64,000 nucleotides of DNA from Pseudomonas lini (GTDB lineage: Bacteria > Pseudomonadota > Gammaproteobacteria > Pseudomonadales > Pseudomonadaceae): NCBI RefSeq assembly GCF_001042905.1, contig NZ_JYLB01000009.1:230615-294614 (forward strand), read 5' to 3'. Below are positions 17,349 to 27,363 of this stretch, piece after piece; position 1 is the stretch's first letter, and each line of letters starts with the position of its first letter. The position numbers were made by a program, and so were the translations under genes. The notes beneath the pieces are model-generated. The model searched no databases, was not told the origin of the DNA, and saw nothing but the letters and a program-made list of their open reading frames with translations.

Positions 17349-18881
17349 TTACCGGGCCGAAGCGAGTTGAGTGAAGGCGGTGCCGAGCCACTGCTGCACG
17401 CCATGCATCGTCGCGGCAGAGGTATCGAGGAACGGTTGCGGGTACACGCCGATGTAGATCAGCAGCGCCGCAAGCCCGACCACCATGATCATTTCGCGAC
17501 CGTCCATGCCATGCAGTACCGCGTCCGATTTGGCCGGGCCGAAGTACGCACGGTGGATCATGATCAGCGAGTAGACCGAACCGAACACCAGGCCCGACGT
17601 CGCGATGATGGTAACCACAGGCGCCGCGGGGAACGTGCCGAGCAGGATCAGGAACTCACCGACGAAGTTACCGGTACCCGGCAAGCCCAAGGAAGCTGCT
17701 GCGAAGAACAGGCTGAGGGCCGGCAGGTAAGCGATCTTCGACCACAGGCCACCCATTTCCCGCATGTCGCGGGTGTGGGTGCGTTCGTACAGCTGACCGG
17801 AGAGGATAAAGAGTGCTGCCGCCGACAGACCGTGCGCCAGCATCTGCATCACTGCGCCCTGCAGCGCCAGTTGGCTGCCGGAGTAGATGCCGATCAGCAC
17901 GAAGCCCATGTGGGAAACGGACGAGAAGGCAATCAGACGCTTGATGTCGGTTTGCGCGAAGGCCAGGAACGCACCGTAGAAGATCCCGATCAGACCCAGG
18001 GTCATGGCGATCGGCGCGAACTCGGCCGAGGCGTTCGGGAACAGCGGCAGGGCGAAACGCAGCAGACCGTAAGCCGCTGTCTTCAGCAAGATACCGGCCA
18101 GGTCGACCGAACCCGCGGTTGGTGCCTGGGCGTGAGCGTCAGGCAACCAGGAGTGGAACGGTACGACCGGCAGCTTGACCGCGAAGGCGATGAAGAAACC
18201 GAGCATCAGGATGTACTCGGTGGTGAGCGACATCTTGGTCTTCAACAGGTCGGCGTAGTTGAAGGTAATCACGCCGGTGTCGTTGAAGTTGACCAGTACC
18301 AGCCCCAGGATCGCCACCAACATGATCAGGCCGGAAGCCTGGGTGAAGATGAAGAACTTGGTCGCCGCGTAGATCCGGGTTTTCTTGCCGTCCGAAGAAC
18401 TGTGACCCCAGAGCGCGATGAGGAAGTACATCGGCACCAGCATCATTTCCCAGAAGAAGAAAAACATGAACAGGTCGAGGGCGAGGAACACGCCGACGAC
18501 ACCGCCCAGGATCCACATCAGGTTCAGGTGGAAGAAGCCAACGTGACGTTGAATCTCTTTCCACGAGCAGAGGACCGAGAGCACGCCCAACAGACCGGTC
18601 AGCATGATCATCAGCAGCGACAGGCCATCGAGGGCCAAGTGCACGCTGATGCCGAAGCGCTCGATCCAGATGTGCTTGAACTCACGCACCCAGGTCGGGT
18701 CGGCGCCAGGCGCCGGGGCAAATGAATAGTCACCGTTCGCCCACAGCCAGAGGCCGAGAGAGAGCAATAGGGACATGGTGATCAGCGCAATCCAGCGCGG
18801 GAGGGTAGCGCCGAAGCGCTCACCCATCCAGCACAGCAGGCCGCCGATGAAGGGGATCAGGATTAGCCAAGGCAGAATCAT
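17349..18881 (-). CDS. nuoM: NADH-quinone oxidoreductase subunit M
   Basis: A 510-residue antiporter-like membrane subunit (E. coli 509). The conserved FFFFWEMMLVPMYFLIALWG segment carries the essential Glu of TM5, and VVPFHSWLPDAHAQAPTAGS is the Mrp-family signature next to the discontinuous helix. It lies 39 bases after nuoL. Confidence 0.96.
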   Translation of the reverse strand: MILPWLILIPFIGGLLCWMGERFGATLPRWIALITMSLLLSLGLWLWANGDYSFAPAPGADPTWVREFKHIWIERFGISVHLALDGLSLLMIMLTGLLGVLSVLCSWKEIQRHVGFFHLNLMWILGGVVGVFLALDLFMFFFFWEMMLVPMYFLIALWGHSSSDGKKTRIYAATKFFIFTQASGLIMLVAILGLVLVNFNDTGVITFNYADLLKTKMSLTTEYILMLGFFIAFAVKLPVVPFHSWLPDAHAQAPTAGSVDLAGILLKTAAYGLLRFALPLFPNASAEFAPIAMTLGLIGIFYGAFLAFAQTDIKRLIAFSSVSHMGFVLIGIYSGSQLALQGAVMQMLAHGLSAAALFILSGQLYERTHTRDMREMGGLWSKIAYLPALSLFFAAASLGLPGTGNFVGEFLILLGTFPAAPVVTIIATSGLVFGSVYSLIMIHRAYFGPAKSDAVLHGMDGREMIMVVGLAALLIYIGVYPQPFLDTSAATMHGVQQWLGTAFTQLASAR

Positions 18882-18920
18882 GACGGGCTCGTTTCCTTTC
18901 GCAAGTTCGCAAGGTTCATA

Positions 18921-20774
18921 TCAGACCGCTACCAGCACGACGGCGCCGATTACCAGCACGGCACCAGCAGCCATCGAGGCGGCATACCAACGCAATTGAC
19001 CGGTCTCGGTGCGGCTCAGGGCGGTGTGACCGCCTTTGGCCATACGCGGGATCAGACCGATAGTCTGGTCGAGCGGGTCTTTGCGCAGAATGTGGCTGAT
19101 CGCAAGGTAAGGCTTGACGAACAGTTTGTCGTAGATCCAGTCGAAGCCCCAGGCAGCGAACCACCAGGCCGAAAGGAAGCGGCCGACGCCGCTGTTGGCG
19201 ACGGCGGTGACGAAGCGACGCTTGCCGAGGAACAGCAGCGCGGCCAGCAGGATACCGGCCAGGGCGATGGCGCCCGAGGCGATTTCCAGACTGTGCTTGG
19301 CGTCGCCGCCGGCATGGCCGACGCTTTGTGGCAGTACACCGTGCAGCGGCGGAACGATCATCGCGCCAACGAACGTCGACAGTACGATCAGCACCGACAG
19401 TGGCAGCCAGTGAGCGATACCGTGACCGGCGTGCGCTTCGGTCTTCGCTTCACCGTGGAACGCGATGAAGATCAGGCGGAAGGTGTACAGCGAGGTCATG
19501 AAGGCACCGACCAGACCTGCATAAAGCAGACCCTGGTTACCGCTGGCGAACGCTTCCCAGAGGATTTCATCCTTGGAGTAGAAGCCCGCGGTCACCAGAG
19601 GCAAGGCCGCCAAGGCCGCGCCGCCGACGATGAAGCTGGCGTAGGCCAGTGGCAGTTTCTTCCACAGGCCGCCCATCTTGAAGATGTTCTGCTCGTGGTG
19701 GCAGGCAACGATCACCGCACCGGAGGCAAGGAACAACAGCGCCTTGAAGAAGGCGTGAGTCATCAGGTGGAAGATCGCGCCGTCCCACGCACCTACGCCC
19801 AAAGCCAGGAACATGTAGCCGATCTGACTCATGGTCGAGTAGGCGAGGATACGTTTGATGTCGGTCTGGACCAGTGCGGCAAAACCTGCCAGCACCAGCG
19901 TCACGCCACCCACAACGCCCACCAGGTGCAGGATGTCCGGCGCCAGGGCGAACAAGCCGTGAGTACGGGCTATCAGGTAGACACCGGCGGTTACCATGGT
20001 CGCGGCGTGGATCAGTGCCGAAACCGGAGTCGGGCCGGCCATCGCATCCGCCAGCCAGGTTTGCAGCGGCAGTTGCGCGGATTTACCGACAGCCCCGCCC
20101 AGCAGCATCAGGGTGGCCATGACCATCCAGAAGTCGCCAGCCTGGAATTTCTGCGGCGCCAGCACCAGCAGTTCCTGGATGTTCAGCGTGCCCAGTTGCG
20201 CGAACAGGATGAACAGGCCGATGGCCATGAACACGTCGCCGACGCGGGTCACGATGAAGGCTTTGAGTGCCGCGTTACCGTTGTTGCGGTTGCTGTAGTA
20301 GAAACCGATCAACAGGTACGAGCACAGGCCCACGCCTTCCCAGCCGAAGTACACGAACAGCAGGTTATCGGCCAGGACCAGGAACAGCATGCTGGCGATA
20401 AACAGGTTGGTGTAGGCGAAAAAGCGCGAGTAACCGGCTTCACCGCGCATGTACCAGGACGCGAACAGGTGGATCAGGAAGCCGACGCCGACGACCACAC
20501 CGAGCATGGTCAGGGACAGACCATCCAGGTACAGCGCGAAGTTAGGCGTGAAGCCTTCCACCGCCATCCACTGCCACAACACCTGGGTGTAGTGACCGCC
20601 TTCAGGGGGCGCAACGTTGAACTGCCAGATGATGTAAGCAGTGACGATTGCCGACAGGCCAATGGAGCCGACGCCGATCAGCGCCGAAAGGTTTTCCGAC
20701 CAGCGACCGCGTGAGAACGACAGCAGCAGGAAACCTATGAGAGGGAATACGAAAGTCAGATAGAGAAGGTTCAT
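18921..20774 (-). CDS. nuoL: NADH-quinone oxidoreductase subunit L
   Basis: A 617-residue distal proton-pumping subunit (E. coli 613). FVYFGWEGVGLCSYLLIGFY contains the conserved TM5 Glu, and PLQTWLADAMAGPTPVSALI is the Mrp signature. The C-terminus has the long lateral helix region and a final membrane anchor (ASMAAGAVLVIGAVVLVAV). Its start overlaps the nuoK stop by ATGA. Confidence 0.97.
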   Translation of the reverse strand: MNLLYLTFVFPLIGFLLLSFSRGRWSENLSALIGVGSIGLSAIVTAYIIWQFNVAPPEGGHYTQVLWQWMAVEGFTPNFALYLDGLSLTMLGVVVGVGFLIHLFASWYMRGEAGYSRFFAYTNLFIASMLFLVLADNLLFVYFGWEGVGLCSYLLIGFYYSNRNNGNAALKAFIVTRVGDVFMAIGLFILFAQLGTLNIQELLVLAPQKFQAGDFWMVMATLMLLGGAVGKSAQLPLQTWLADAMAGPTPVSALIHAATMVTAGVYLIARTHGLFALAPDILHLVGVVGGVTLVLAGFAALVQTDIKRILAYSTMSQIGYMFLALGVGAWDGAIFHLMTHAFFKALLFLASGAVIVACHHEQNIFKMGGLWKKLPLAYASFIVGGAALAALPLVTAGFYSKDEILWEAFASGNQGLLYAGLVGAFMTSLYTFRLIFIAFHGEAKTEAHAGHGIAHWLPLSVLIVLSTFVGAMIVPPLHGVLPQSVGHAGGDAKHSLEIASGAIALAGILLAALLFLGKRRFVTAVANSGVGRFLSAWWFAAWGFDWIYDKLFVKPYLAISHILRKDPLDQTIGLIPRMAKGGHTALSRTETGQLRWYAASMAAGAVLVIGAVVLVAV

Positions 20775-21079
20775 CCGCGCATCTCGCTGGCAGCGTCGAT
20801 ATCGAGAGTGTGGAAGCGGCGATACAGCTGCAACAGAATCGCCAGGCCAATACTGGCCTCGGCGGCTGCCAGGCTGATCACCAGGATGAACATGATCTGT
20901 CCATCCGGCTGCGCCCAGCGGCTACCGGCAACGATGAACGCCAAAGCGGAGGCATTCATCATGACCTCCAGGCTCATCAGCACGAAAAGAATGTTGCGCC
21001 GGACCATCAGGCCGACCAGACCGAGGCAGAACAGGATGCCGGCGACCGCCAGACCATGCTCCAAAGGGATAGCAGGCAT
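20771..21079 (-). CDS. nuoK: NADH-quinone oxidoreductase subunit K
   Basis: A 102-residue three-helix membrane subunit, very close to E. coli NuoK (100 residues). The conserved Glu in LMSLEVMMNASALAF and AAAEASIGLAILLQLYRR are present. Two ATGs compete: 21085 overlaps the nuoJ stop but leaves only two bases after GGAG, while 21079 has eight bases after GGAG and gives MPAIPLEHG, the expected start. I chose 21079. Confidence 0.95.
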   Translation of the reverse strand: MPAIPLEHGLAVAGILFCLGLVGLMVRRNILFVLMSLEVMMNASALAFIVAGSRWAQPDGQIMFILVISLAAAEASIGLAILLQLYRRFHTLDIDAASEMRG

Positions 21080-21081
21080 CG

Positions 21082-21585
21082 TCATTGCTCCTTGGCTTCG
21101 TTGCGGCCCAAGTGGAACGCCGTGACGGCTGCGGCGAGCAGCAGCATCGAGGCAAGTTCGACCACCAGCAGATAAGGACCGAACAGGCTGATGCCCACGG
21201 CCTTGGCGTCTACGGTGGTGTGGCCGATGGCCTGACCGCTGGCGTCGCTGAACAGCACATACAGCAGTTCAGCCAGCAGCAGGGCGCCGAGTGCGACCGG
21301 GCCCAGCCAGATACCGGGTTTGAGCCAGACGCGCTCTTGCTGAACCGAGGCCGGGCCCAGGTTCAGCATCATCACCACGAACACGAACAGCACCATGATG
21401 GCGCCGGCGTAGGCGATCACTTCCAGTACACCGGCAAACGGTGCGCCGAGGGCGAAAAAGGTCATGGCCACGGCGATCAGCGAAATGATCAGGTAGAGCA
21501 GGGCGTGCACGGGGTTGGTGTTGGTGATCACGCGAAGCGTGGACACAACAGCGATACCCGATGCGAAATAGAAAGCGAATTCCAT
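21082..21585 (-). CDS. nuoJ: NADH-quinone oxidoreductase subunit J
   Basis: A 167-residue membrane subunit with five hydrophobic segments; the third (IAYAGAIMVLFVFVVMMLNL) carries the pi-bulge helix of the family linking quinone reduction to pumping. It lies between nuoI (9 bases) and nuoK. Confidence 0.95.
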   Translation of the reverse strand: MEFAFYFASGIAVVSTLRVITNTNPVHALLYLIISLIAVAMTFFALGAPFAGVLEVIAYAGAIMVLFVFVVMMLNLGPASVQQERVWLKPGIWLGPVALGALLLAELLYVLFSDASGQAIGHTTVDAKAVGISLFGPYLLVVELASMLLLAAAVTAFHLGRNEAKEQ

Positions 21586-21594
21586 CTTTCTTCC

Positions 21595-22140
21595 TTAAGG
21601 CAGCAAGCTCTTCACGTTGATCGGCTGGGCTTCATTCTGCGCGGCGCCTTTTGGCTTACCGGCAATCGCCATACCTGCAACACGATAGAAGTTGTAATCA
21701 GGGTTTTTGCCGGGGCCGGAGATCAGCAGATCTTCTTTCTCGTACACCAGGTCCTGACGTTTGAACTCGGCCATCTCGAAATCCGGTGTCAGCTGGATCG
21801 CGGTGGTCGGGCAGGCTTCCTCGCAGAGGCCGCAGAAAATGCAGCGCGAGAAGTTGATACGGAAAAACTCCGGGTACCAGCGACCGTCGTCGGTTTCAGC
21901 TTTCTGCAGCGAGATGCAACCGACCGGGCACGCCACGGCGCACAGGTTGCAGGCTACACAGCGCTCTTCGCCGTCAGGGTCGCGGGTCAGCACGATACGT
22001 CCACGGAAGCGCGGCGGCAGGTACACGGCTTCTTCCGGATACTGCAGCGTGTCGCGCTTGCGGAAGGCGTGGCCGAAAATCATCACCAGGCTGCGAAGCT
22101 GGGTGAAGAAGCCATGCACGATGTCAAATATGTACTTCAT
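21595..22140 (-). CDS. nuoI: NADH-quinone oxidoreductase subunit I (two 4Fe-4S clusters)
   Basis: A 181-residue peripheral-arm subunit carrying clusters N6a and N6b. The ferredoxin motifs are CVACNLCAVACPVGCI and CIFCGLCEEACPTTAI. It passes electrons from NuoG to NuoB next to the quinone site. It lies 12 bases downstream of nuoH. Confidence 0.96.
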   Translation of the reverse strand: MKYIFDIVHGFFTQLRSLVMIFGHAFRKRDTLQYPEEAVYLPPRFRGRIVLTRDPDGEERCVACNLCAVACPVGCISLQKAETDDGRWYPEFFRINFSRCIFCGLCEEACPTTAIQLTPDFEMAEFKRQDLVYEKEDLLISGPGKNPDYNFYRVAGMAIAGKPKGAAQNEAQPINVKSLLP

Positions 22141-22152
22141 GATTCTCTATCC

Positions 22153-23160
22153 TCACTGAGCCGCGACGGCGGGCGTGTTGAGCAACACGATCGCAGCGGT
22201 CACCAGCATGTTGACGAGGGTCAGCGGCAGGCAGAACTTCCAGCTGAAATCCATCACTTGGTCATACCGTGGGCGCGGAATCGAGGCGCGCAACAGGATG
22301 AAGAACATGATGAAGAACGCGGTTTTCAGTGCAAACCAGATGAACGGGATCTGCGGCAGAATGCCGAACGGGCCGTGCCAGCCACCGAAGAACAGGGTCA
22401 CCAGCAGCGCCGAAATCAGCACGATGCCGATGTATTCACCGACGAAGAACATGCCCCACTTCATGCCGGCATATTCAATGTGGTAACCGTCGGCCAGTTC
22501 CTGTTCCGCTTCCGGCTGGTCGAACGGGTGACGGTGAGTCACCGCGACGCCAGCGATGAAGAAGGTCAGGAAACCAAAGATCTGCGGAATGACGAACCAC
22601 AGGTTCTGCGCCTGGTATTCAACGATGTCGCGCATGTTGAACGAGCCAACCTGGATCACAATGCCCATCAGCGACAGGCCCATGAACACTTCGTACGACA
22701 CGGTTTGTGCCGAGGCCCGCAAGCTGCCCAACAGGGCGAACTTGTTGTTACTCGACCAGCCGGCGAACAGCACCGCGTAGACCGACAGACCCGCCATGGC
22801 GAAGAAGAACAGGATGCCGATGTTGATGTCCGCCACGCCCCAGGTCGGGGTGATCGGGATGATCGCGAAGGCAATCAGCAAGGCGCTCATGGCCACGACC
22901 GGTGCCAACGTGAAGATCACTTTGTCGGCGAACGGCGGGGTCCAGTCTTCCTTGAAGAACATCTTGATCATGTCGGCAGCGATCTGGAACGCACCGAACG
23001 GGCCGACGCGGTTCGGACCGTAACGGTCCTGCCAGAGGGCGAGCAGACGACGCTCGACCCAGCTCAGCAGCGCGCCGCACACCACAACGGCGAGCAGAAT
23101 CACGATGGCCTTGAGGACCGCGATGATTACGTCGATCACTTCAGGAGTGAACAAGGTCAT
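22153..23160 (-). CDS. nuoH: NADH-quinone oxidoreductase subunit H
   Basis: A 335-residue membrane subunit with eight hydrophobic segments, forming the quinone chamber with NuoB and NuoD. The conserved first loop WVERRLLALWQDRYGPNRVG and GPFGAFQIAADMIKMFFKED are seen. Its ATG overlaps the nuoG stop by four bases. Confidence 0.96.
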   Translation of the reverse strand: MTLFTPEVIDVIIAVLKAIVILLAVVVCGALLSWVERRLLALWQDRYGPNRVGPFGAFQIAADMIKMFFKEDWTPPFADKVIFTLAPVVAMSALLIAFAIIPITPTWGVADINIGILFFFAMAGLSVYAVLFAGWSSNNKFALLGSLRASAQTVSYEVFMGLSLMGIVIQVGSFNMRDIVEYQAQNLWFVIPQIFGFLTFFIAGVAVTHRHPFDQPEAEQELADGYHIEYAGMKWGMFFVGEYIGIVLISALLVTLFFGGWHGPFGILPQIPFIWFALKTAFFIMFFILLRASIPRPRYDQVMDFSWKFCLPLTLVNMLVTAAIVLLNTPAVAAQ

Positions 23161-25871
23161 AGCGCTGCCTCCTGCAGACCGTCAACGGATTTGCCAAAGA
23201 TCGCGGGCGGAATGCCGGCGATACCGGCCGGCAATGCGATCAGACCGGCACCCAGCTCTTCGTTGATGCGCAGCGGCAGACGCAAGGTCTGGCCGGCCAC
23301 GTTCAGGCTCAGCAGGGCACCGTCATTGACGCCCAGACGATCGGCTTCGGACTTGGCCAGCGACAGGTACGCAGCTGGAATGCGTTCTTGAACCGGCGCG
23401 GCTTTGGAAGAGTTCTCTTCGCTGCCGAACAGGTGGAAGAACGGCACGACCTGCCAGGTGCCCGGAGCCGGGTTGAACGCGCGCGGAACACTGGCGAACC
23501 AGTTCAGCGAATCACCGGTGCTTTCGATCAGGCGAGTGCCCGGGTCGCCAGCGCGGATGTGACCACCGACTTCGTCCTGGAACTTGTTCCAGGCTTGCGG
23601 CGAGTTCCAGCCCGGAGACCAGGCGAATGGCACTTGCTGACGCGGTTCGACCGAGCCTGAGTAACCTTCCATGGAGAACGAGAACGCGGTGTCGTTGTCC
23701 TGGGAAGTACGCGGTTCGTGCACGCTGATGTCGGCGCGCATGGCAGTCCGGCCGCTGTAACGCAGCGGTTCGCGAGCCAGTTTCAGGCCTTTGATGCGGA
23801 ATGCGGCGGACGGTGCGGCGTCGACGATGCGCGCCAGTTGCGGTTTGCTCGCAGCAACGGCAGCGGTGACGTGGTCCAGTTGGGTCCAGTCGATCGGCTG
23901 GTTCAGCAGGGTCGAGCGCAGGGCATGCAGCCAGCGCCAGCCTTCGTGAACCAGAATGCTTGCGTCGAGGTAAGTCGGGTCGAAGACCTGGAAGAAACGC
24001 TGGGCGCGGGCTTCCTGGCTGACCAGCGTACCGTCGCCTTCAGCGAAGCTGGCAGCTGGCAGAACCAGGTGCGCGCGATCGCTGGTGGCGGTCTTCTGAT
24101 GGTCTGCCACGATCACCACTTTCGCAGCGTTCAGGGCAGCATCGACCTTAGCTTTGTCGGTACGGGTGTAGAGATCGTTTTCCAGCACGACGATGGCGTC
24201 AGCCTTGCCGTCGATCACCGCTTGCAGGGCTGCATCGACCGAGTCACCACCAAGCATGGCCAGGCCGAGGCTGTTGGCCTCTGGCACGATCAGGCTGATG
24301 GAACCGTTCTTCTCGCGCAGCTTCAGGGCCTTCGCAATGTTTGCAGCAGCCTCAATCAGTGCCTTGGAACCCAGCGAGGTACCGGCAATGATCAATGGAC
24401 GCTTGGCAGCGAGCAGGGCGTTGGCGATGCGCTGAGCCAGTTCGAGGGCTTCAGCGTCCAGGCCTTCAACGGCCGGCGCGCTGGCATCGAGGGCGTGAGC
24501 CACGGCGAAACCGATGCGGGCCAGGTCGTCGGGCGCTGCGTGAACGCATTCTTCAGCCACGTCGTCGAGCTTGGTTTCAGCCAGGCTGGCGATGAACAGC
24601 GGGTTCAGTGCGTCCTGACCGATGTTCTTCACCGCGGCATCGAGCCACGGCTGAACGCGCATGGCGTCGGCCATGTCTTCGGCTTTGCCCTTGACCGATT
24701 GACGCAGGGCCAAGGCCATGCGCGCAGCAGTCTGGGTCAGGTCTTCGCCGAGGACGAAAATCGCATCGTGATCTTCGATGTCGCGCATGTTCGGGATTGG
24801 CAGCGGGCTGTCTTTGAGCACCTGCATGACCAGACGAATGCGTTCCAGCTCCGAAGCTTCGATACCGGAGTAGAAATGCTCGGCGCCGACCAGTTCAAGC
24901 AACGCGTAGTTGCTTTCGAGGCTGGCGCGCGGCGAACCGATACCGACGATGTTGCGACCGCGCAGCAGGTCAGCGGCTTTATCCAGTGCTTCGTCGAGGC
25001 TCAGCTTGGCGCCATTGGCCAGCAGTGGCTGACGCGGGCGGTCTTCGCGGTTGACGTAGCCATAGCCGAAACGGCCACGGTCGCACAGGAAGTACTGGTT
25101 CACCGAACCGTTGAAACGGTTTTCGATGCGACGCAGTTCGCCGTAACGCTCGCCCGGGGAAATGTTGCAACCGCTGGAGCAGCCATGGCAGATGCTCGGC
25201 GAGAACTGCATGTCCCACTTACGGTTGTAGCGCTCGGAGTGAGTCTTGTCGGTGAACACACCGGTCGGGCAGACCTCGGTGAGGTTGCCGGAGAACTCGC
25301 TTTCGAGGGTGCCGTCTTCAACGCGACCGAAGTACACGTTGTCGTGGGCGCCGAATACGCCGAGGTCGGTGCCGCCGGCGTAGTCTTTATAGAAGCGCAC
25401 GCAGCGATAGCAAGCGATGCAGCGGTTCATTTCGTGGGAAATGAACGGGCCCAGTTGCTGGTTCTGGTGGGTGCGCTTGGTGAAGCGGTAACGGCGCTCG
25501 TTGTGGCCGGTCATTACCGTCATGTCTTGCAGGTGGCAGTGACCGCCTTCTTCACAGACCGGGCAGTCGTGAGGGTGGTTGGTCATCAACCATTCAACAA
25601 CACTGGCGCGGAAGGCCTTGGATTCTTCATCTTCGATGGAGATCCAGGTGCCGTCGGTGGCAGGGGTCATGCAGGACATGACGATACGACCACGGGTGTC
25701 GTTCTCGTCGGTGTACTGCTTGACCGCGCACTGGCGGCACGCGCCAACGCTGCCTAGGGCAGGGTGCCAGCAGAAATAAGGGATATCGAGGCCTAGCGAC
25801 AGACATGCCTGTAACAGGTTGTCTGCCCCATCGACTTCGAGCTCTTTGCCGTCTACGTGGATAGTGGCCAT
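23157..25871 (-). CDS. nuoG: NADH-quinone oxidoreductase subunit G
   Basis: A 904-residue electron-transfer subunit. The N-terminal 2Fe-2S site has Cys34, Cys45, Cys48 and Cys67. A further 4Fe-4S ligand set follows in HPHDCPVCEEGGHCHL (N5, with His), then CIACYRCVRFYKDYAGG (N4). ICHGCSSGC supplies the extra N7 cluster found only in some bacteria. The remainder is molybdopterin oxidoreductase-like without cofactor. A gap of 136 bases separates it from nuoF, the widest in the operon. Confidence 0.96.
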   Translation of the reverse strand: MATIHVDGKELEVDGADNLLQACLSLGLDIPYFCWHPALGSVGACRQCAVKQYTDENDTRGRIVMSCMTPATDGTWISIEDEESKAFRASVVEWLMTNHPHDCPVCEEGGHCHLQDMTVMTGHNERRYRFTKRTHQNQQLGPFISHEMNRCIACYRCVRFYKDYAGGTDLGVFGAHDNVYFGRVEDGTLESEFSGNLTEVCPTGVFTDKTHSERYNRKWDMQFSPSICHGCSSGCNISPGERYGELRRIENRFNGSVNQYFLCDRGRFGYGYVNREDRPRQPLLANGAKLSLDEALDKAADLLRGRNIVGIGSPRASLESNYALLELVGAEHFYSGIEASELERIRLVMQVLKDSPLPIPNMRDIEDHDAIFVLGEDLTQTAARMALALRQSVKGKAEDMADAMRVQPWLDAAVKNIGQDALNPLFIASLAETKLDDVAEECVHAAPDDLARIGFAVAHALDASAPAVEGLDAEALELAQRIANALLAAKRPLIIAGTSLGSKALIEAAANIAKALKLREKNGSISLIVPEANSLGLAMLGGDSVDAALQAVIDGKADAIVVLENDLYTRTDKAKVDAALNAAKVVIVADHQKTATSDRAHLVLPAASFAEGDGTLVSQEARAQRFFQVFDPTYLDASILVHEGWRWLHALRSTLLNQPIDWTQLDHVTAAVAASKPQLARIVDAAPSAAFRIKGLKLAREPLRYSGRTAMRADISVHEPRTSQDNDTAFSFSMEGYSGSVEPRQQVPFAWSPGWNSPQAWNKFQDEVGGHIRAGDPGTRLIESTGDSLNWFASVPRAFNPAPGTWQVVPFFHLFGSEENSSKAAPVQERIPAAYLSLAKSEADRLGVNDGALLSLNVAGQTLRLPLRINEELGAGLIALPAGIAGIPPAIFGKSVDGLQEAAL

Positions 25872-25970
25872 GGTTCAAAGTTCTTCGTTGGCCCGGTGTC
25901 AGCGGGCGTGGCTAATGGAATCTTGTTATCCGTCCGAATCCAAACAGCCTCGAAAGGCGTCATCGGACGA

Positions 25971-26001
25971 AAAGCGAAGGGCACGGACCCTTCGCTTTTT
26001 T
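25971..26001 (-). terminator. Hairpin between nuoF and nuoG, possible partial terminator
   Basis: An 11-base perfect stem (AAAGCGAAGGG/CCCTTCGCTTT) with a 6-base loop lies 7 bases after the nuoF stop. On the minus (operon) strand it is followed by only one further T (TTTT in all, three of them in the stem), on the plus strand by TTTTTT. It may attenuate transcription into nuoG-N or protect the upstream mRNA from decay. Confidence 0.6.
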
Positions 26002-26007
26002 AAGCGT

Positions 26008-27363
26008 TTACGCGCCGACTACGATCGGCCTTGCCAGAGGCGGGACGACGGCGCTGGTAGGCGCGATGCCGGCTTCGAACTCATGGCGGAAGTATTTGAT
26101 TGCGCTGCCCAACGGCTCCACGGCGCCCGGTGCGTGAGCACAGAAGGTCTTGCCTGGGCCGAGGAAACCGACCAGACCCAGCAGGGTCTCGATATCGCCG
26201 GCTTGCCCTTCACCGTTCTCGATCGCGCGCAGCAGCTTGACGCTCCACGGCAAACCGTCACGGCACGGGGTGCAGAAGCCGCAGGATTCGCGGGAGAAGA
26301 ACTCTTCCATGTTGCGCAGCAAGGACACCATGTTGACGCTGTCGTCCACCGCCATGGCCAGGCCGGTACCCATACGGGTGCCCACTTTGGCGATGCCGCC
26401 GGCATACATTTGTGCGTCCAGGTGTTCCGGCAACAGGAAGCCGGTACCGGCGCCGCCTGGCTGCCAGCACTTGAGCTTGTAACCGTCGCGCATGCCGCCG
26501 GCGTAGTCTTCGAACAGCTCGCGACCGGTGACGCCGAACGGCAATTCCCACAGGCCAGGGTTCTTGACCTTGCCGGAGAAGCCCATGAGCTTGGTGCCCA
26601 TGTCTTCGCTGCCTTCGCGGGCCAACGATTTGTACCAGTCCACGCCGTCGGCAATGATTGCCGGGACGTTGCACAGGGTTTCAACGTTGTTCACGCAAGT
26701 CGGCTTGCCCCACACGCCCACGGCGGCAGGGAAGGGCGGCTTGGAGCGCGGGTTGGCGCGGCGGCCTTCGAGGGAGTTGATCAGTGCGGTTTCTTCACCG
26801 CAGATGTAACGCCCGGCGCCCGTGTGGACGAACAGCTCGAAATCAAAACCCGAACCCAGGATGTTTTTACCCAGCAGGCCCGCTGCCTTGGCTTCTTCCA
26901 CGGCACGGTTGAGGTGCTTGGCGGCGGTGGTGTATTCACCACGCAGGAAGATGTAGCCACGGTAGGTTTTCAGCGCGCGAGCACTGATCAGCATGCCTTC
27001 GATCAGCAGATGGGGCAGTTGCTCCATCAGCATGCGGTCTTTCCAGGTGTTCGGCTCCATTTCATCCGCGTTGCACAGCAGGTAGCGGATGTTGATGGAT
27101 TCGTCCTTGGGCATCAGGCCCCACTTCACGCCCGTGGGGAAGCCTGCACCGCCGCGGCCCTTGAGGCCGGAGTCTTTCACGGTCTGGACGATGTCGTCCT
27201 GGGCCATGTCGGCGAAGGCCTTGCGCGCAGCCGCGTAACCGTTCTTGGCCTGGTACTCGTCGAGCCATACGGCTTCGCCGTCGTCACGCAGACGCCAGGT
27301 CAGCGGGTGAGTCTCGGCCGAACGCTTGATGCGGTTGGCAGGACCGAAGGAAGTCAGGCTCAT
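26008..27363 (-). CDS. nuoF: NADH-quinone oxidoreductase subunit F (NADH/FMN site)
   Basis: A 451-residue subunit that binds NADH, FMN and the 4Fe-4S cluster N3. GLKGRGGAGFPTGVKWG is the nucleotide-binding glycine-rich loop, ICGEETALINSLEGRR is part of the FMN site, and ESCGFCTPCRDG has three of the N3 cysteines. Its ATG overlaps the nuoE stop (ATGA). Confidence 0.97.
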   Translation of the reverse strand: MSLTSFGPANRIKRSAETHPLTWRLRDDGEAVWLDEYQAKNGYAAARKAFADMAQDDIVQTVKDSGLKGRGGAGFPTGVKWGLMPKDESINIRYLLCNADEMEPNTWKDRMLMEQLPHLLIEGMLISARALKTYRGYIFLRGEYTTAAKHLNRAVEEAKAAGLLGKNILGSGFDFELFVHTGAGRYICGEETALINSLEGRRANPRSKPPFPAAVGVWGKPTCVNNVETLCNVPAIIADGVDWYKSLAREGSEDMGTKLMGFSGKVKNPGLWELPFGVTGRELFEDYAGGMRDGYKLKCWQPGGAGTGFLLPEHLDAQMYAGGIAKVGTRMGTGLAMAVDDSVNMVSLLRNMEEFFSRESCGFCTPCRDGLPWSVKLLRAIENGEGQAGDIETLLGLVGFLGPGKTFCAHAPGAVEPLGSAIKYFRHEFEAGIAPTSAVVPPLARPIVVGA

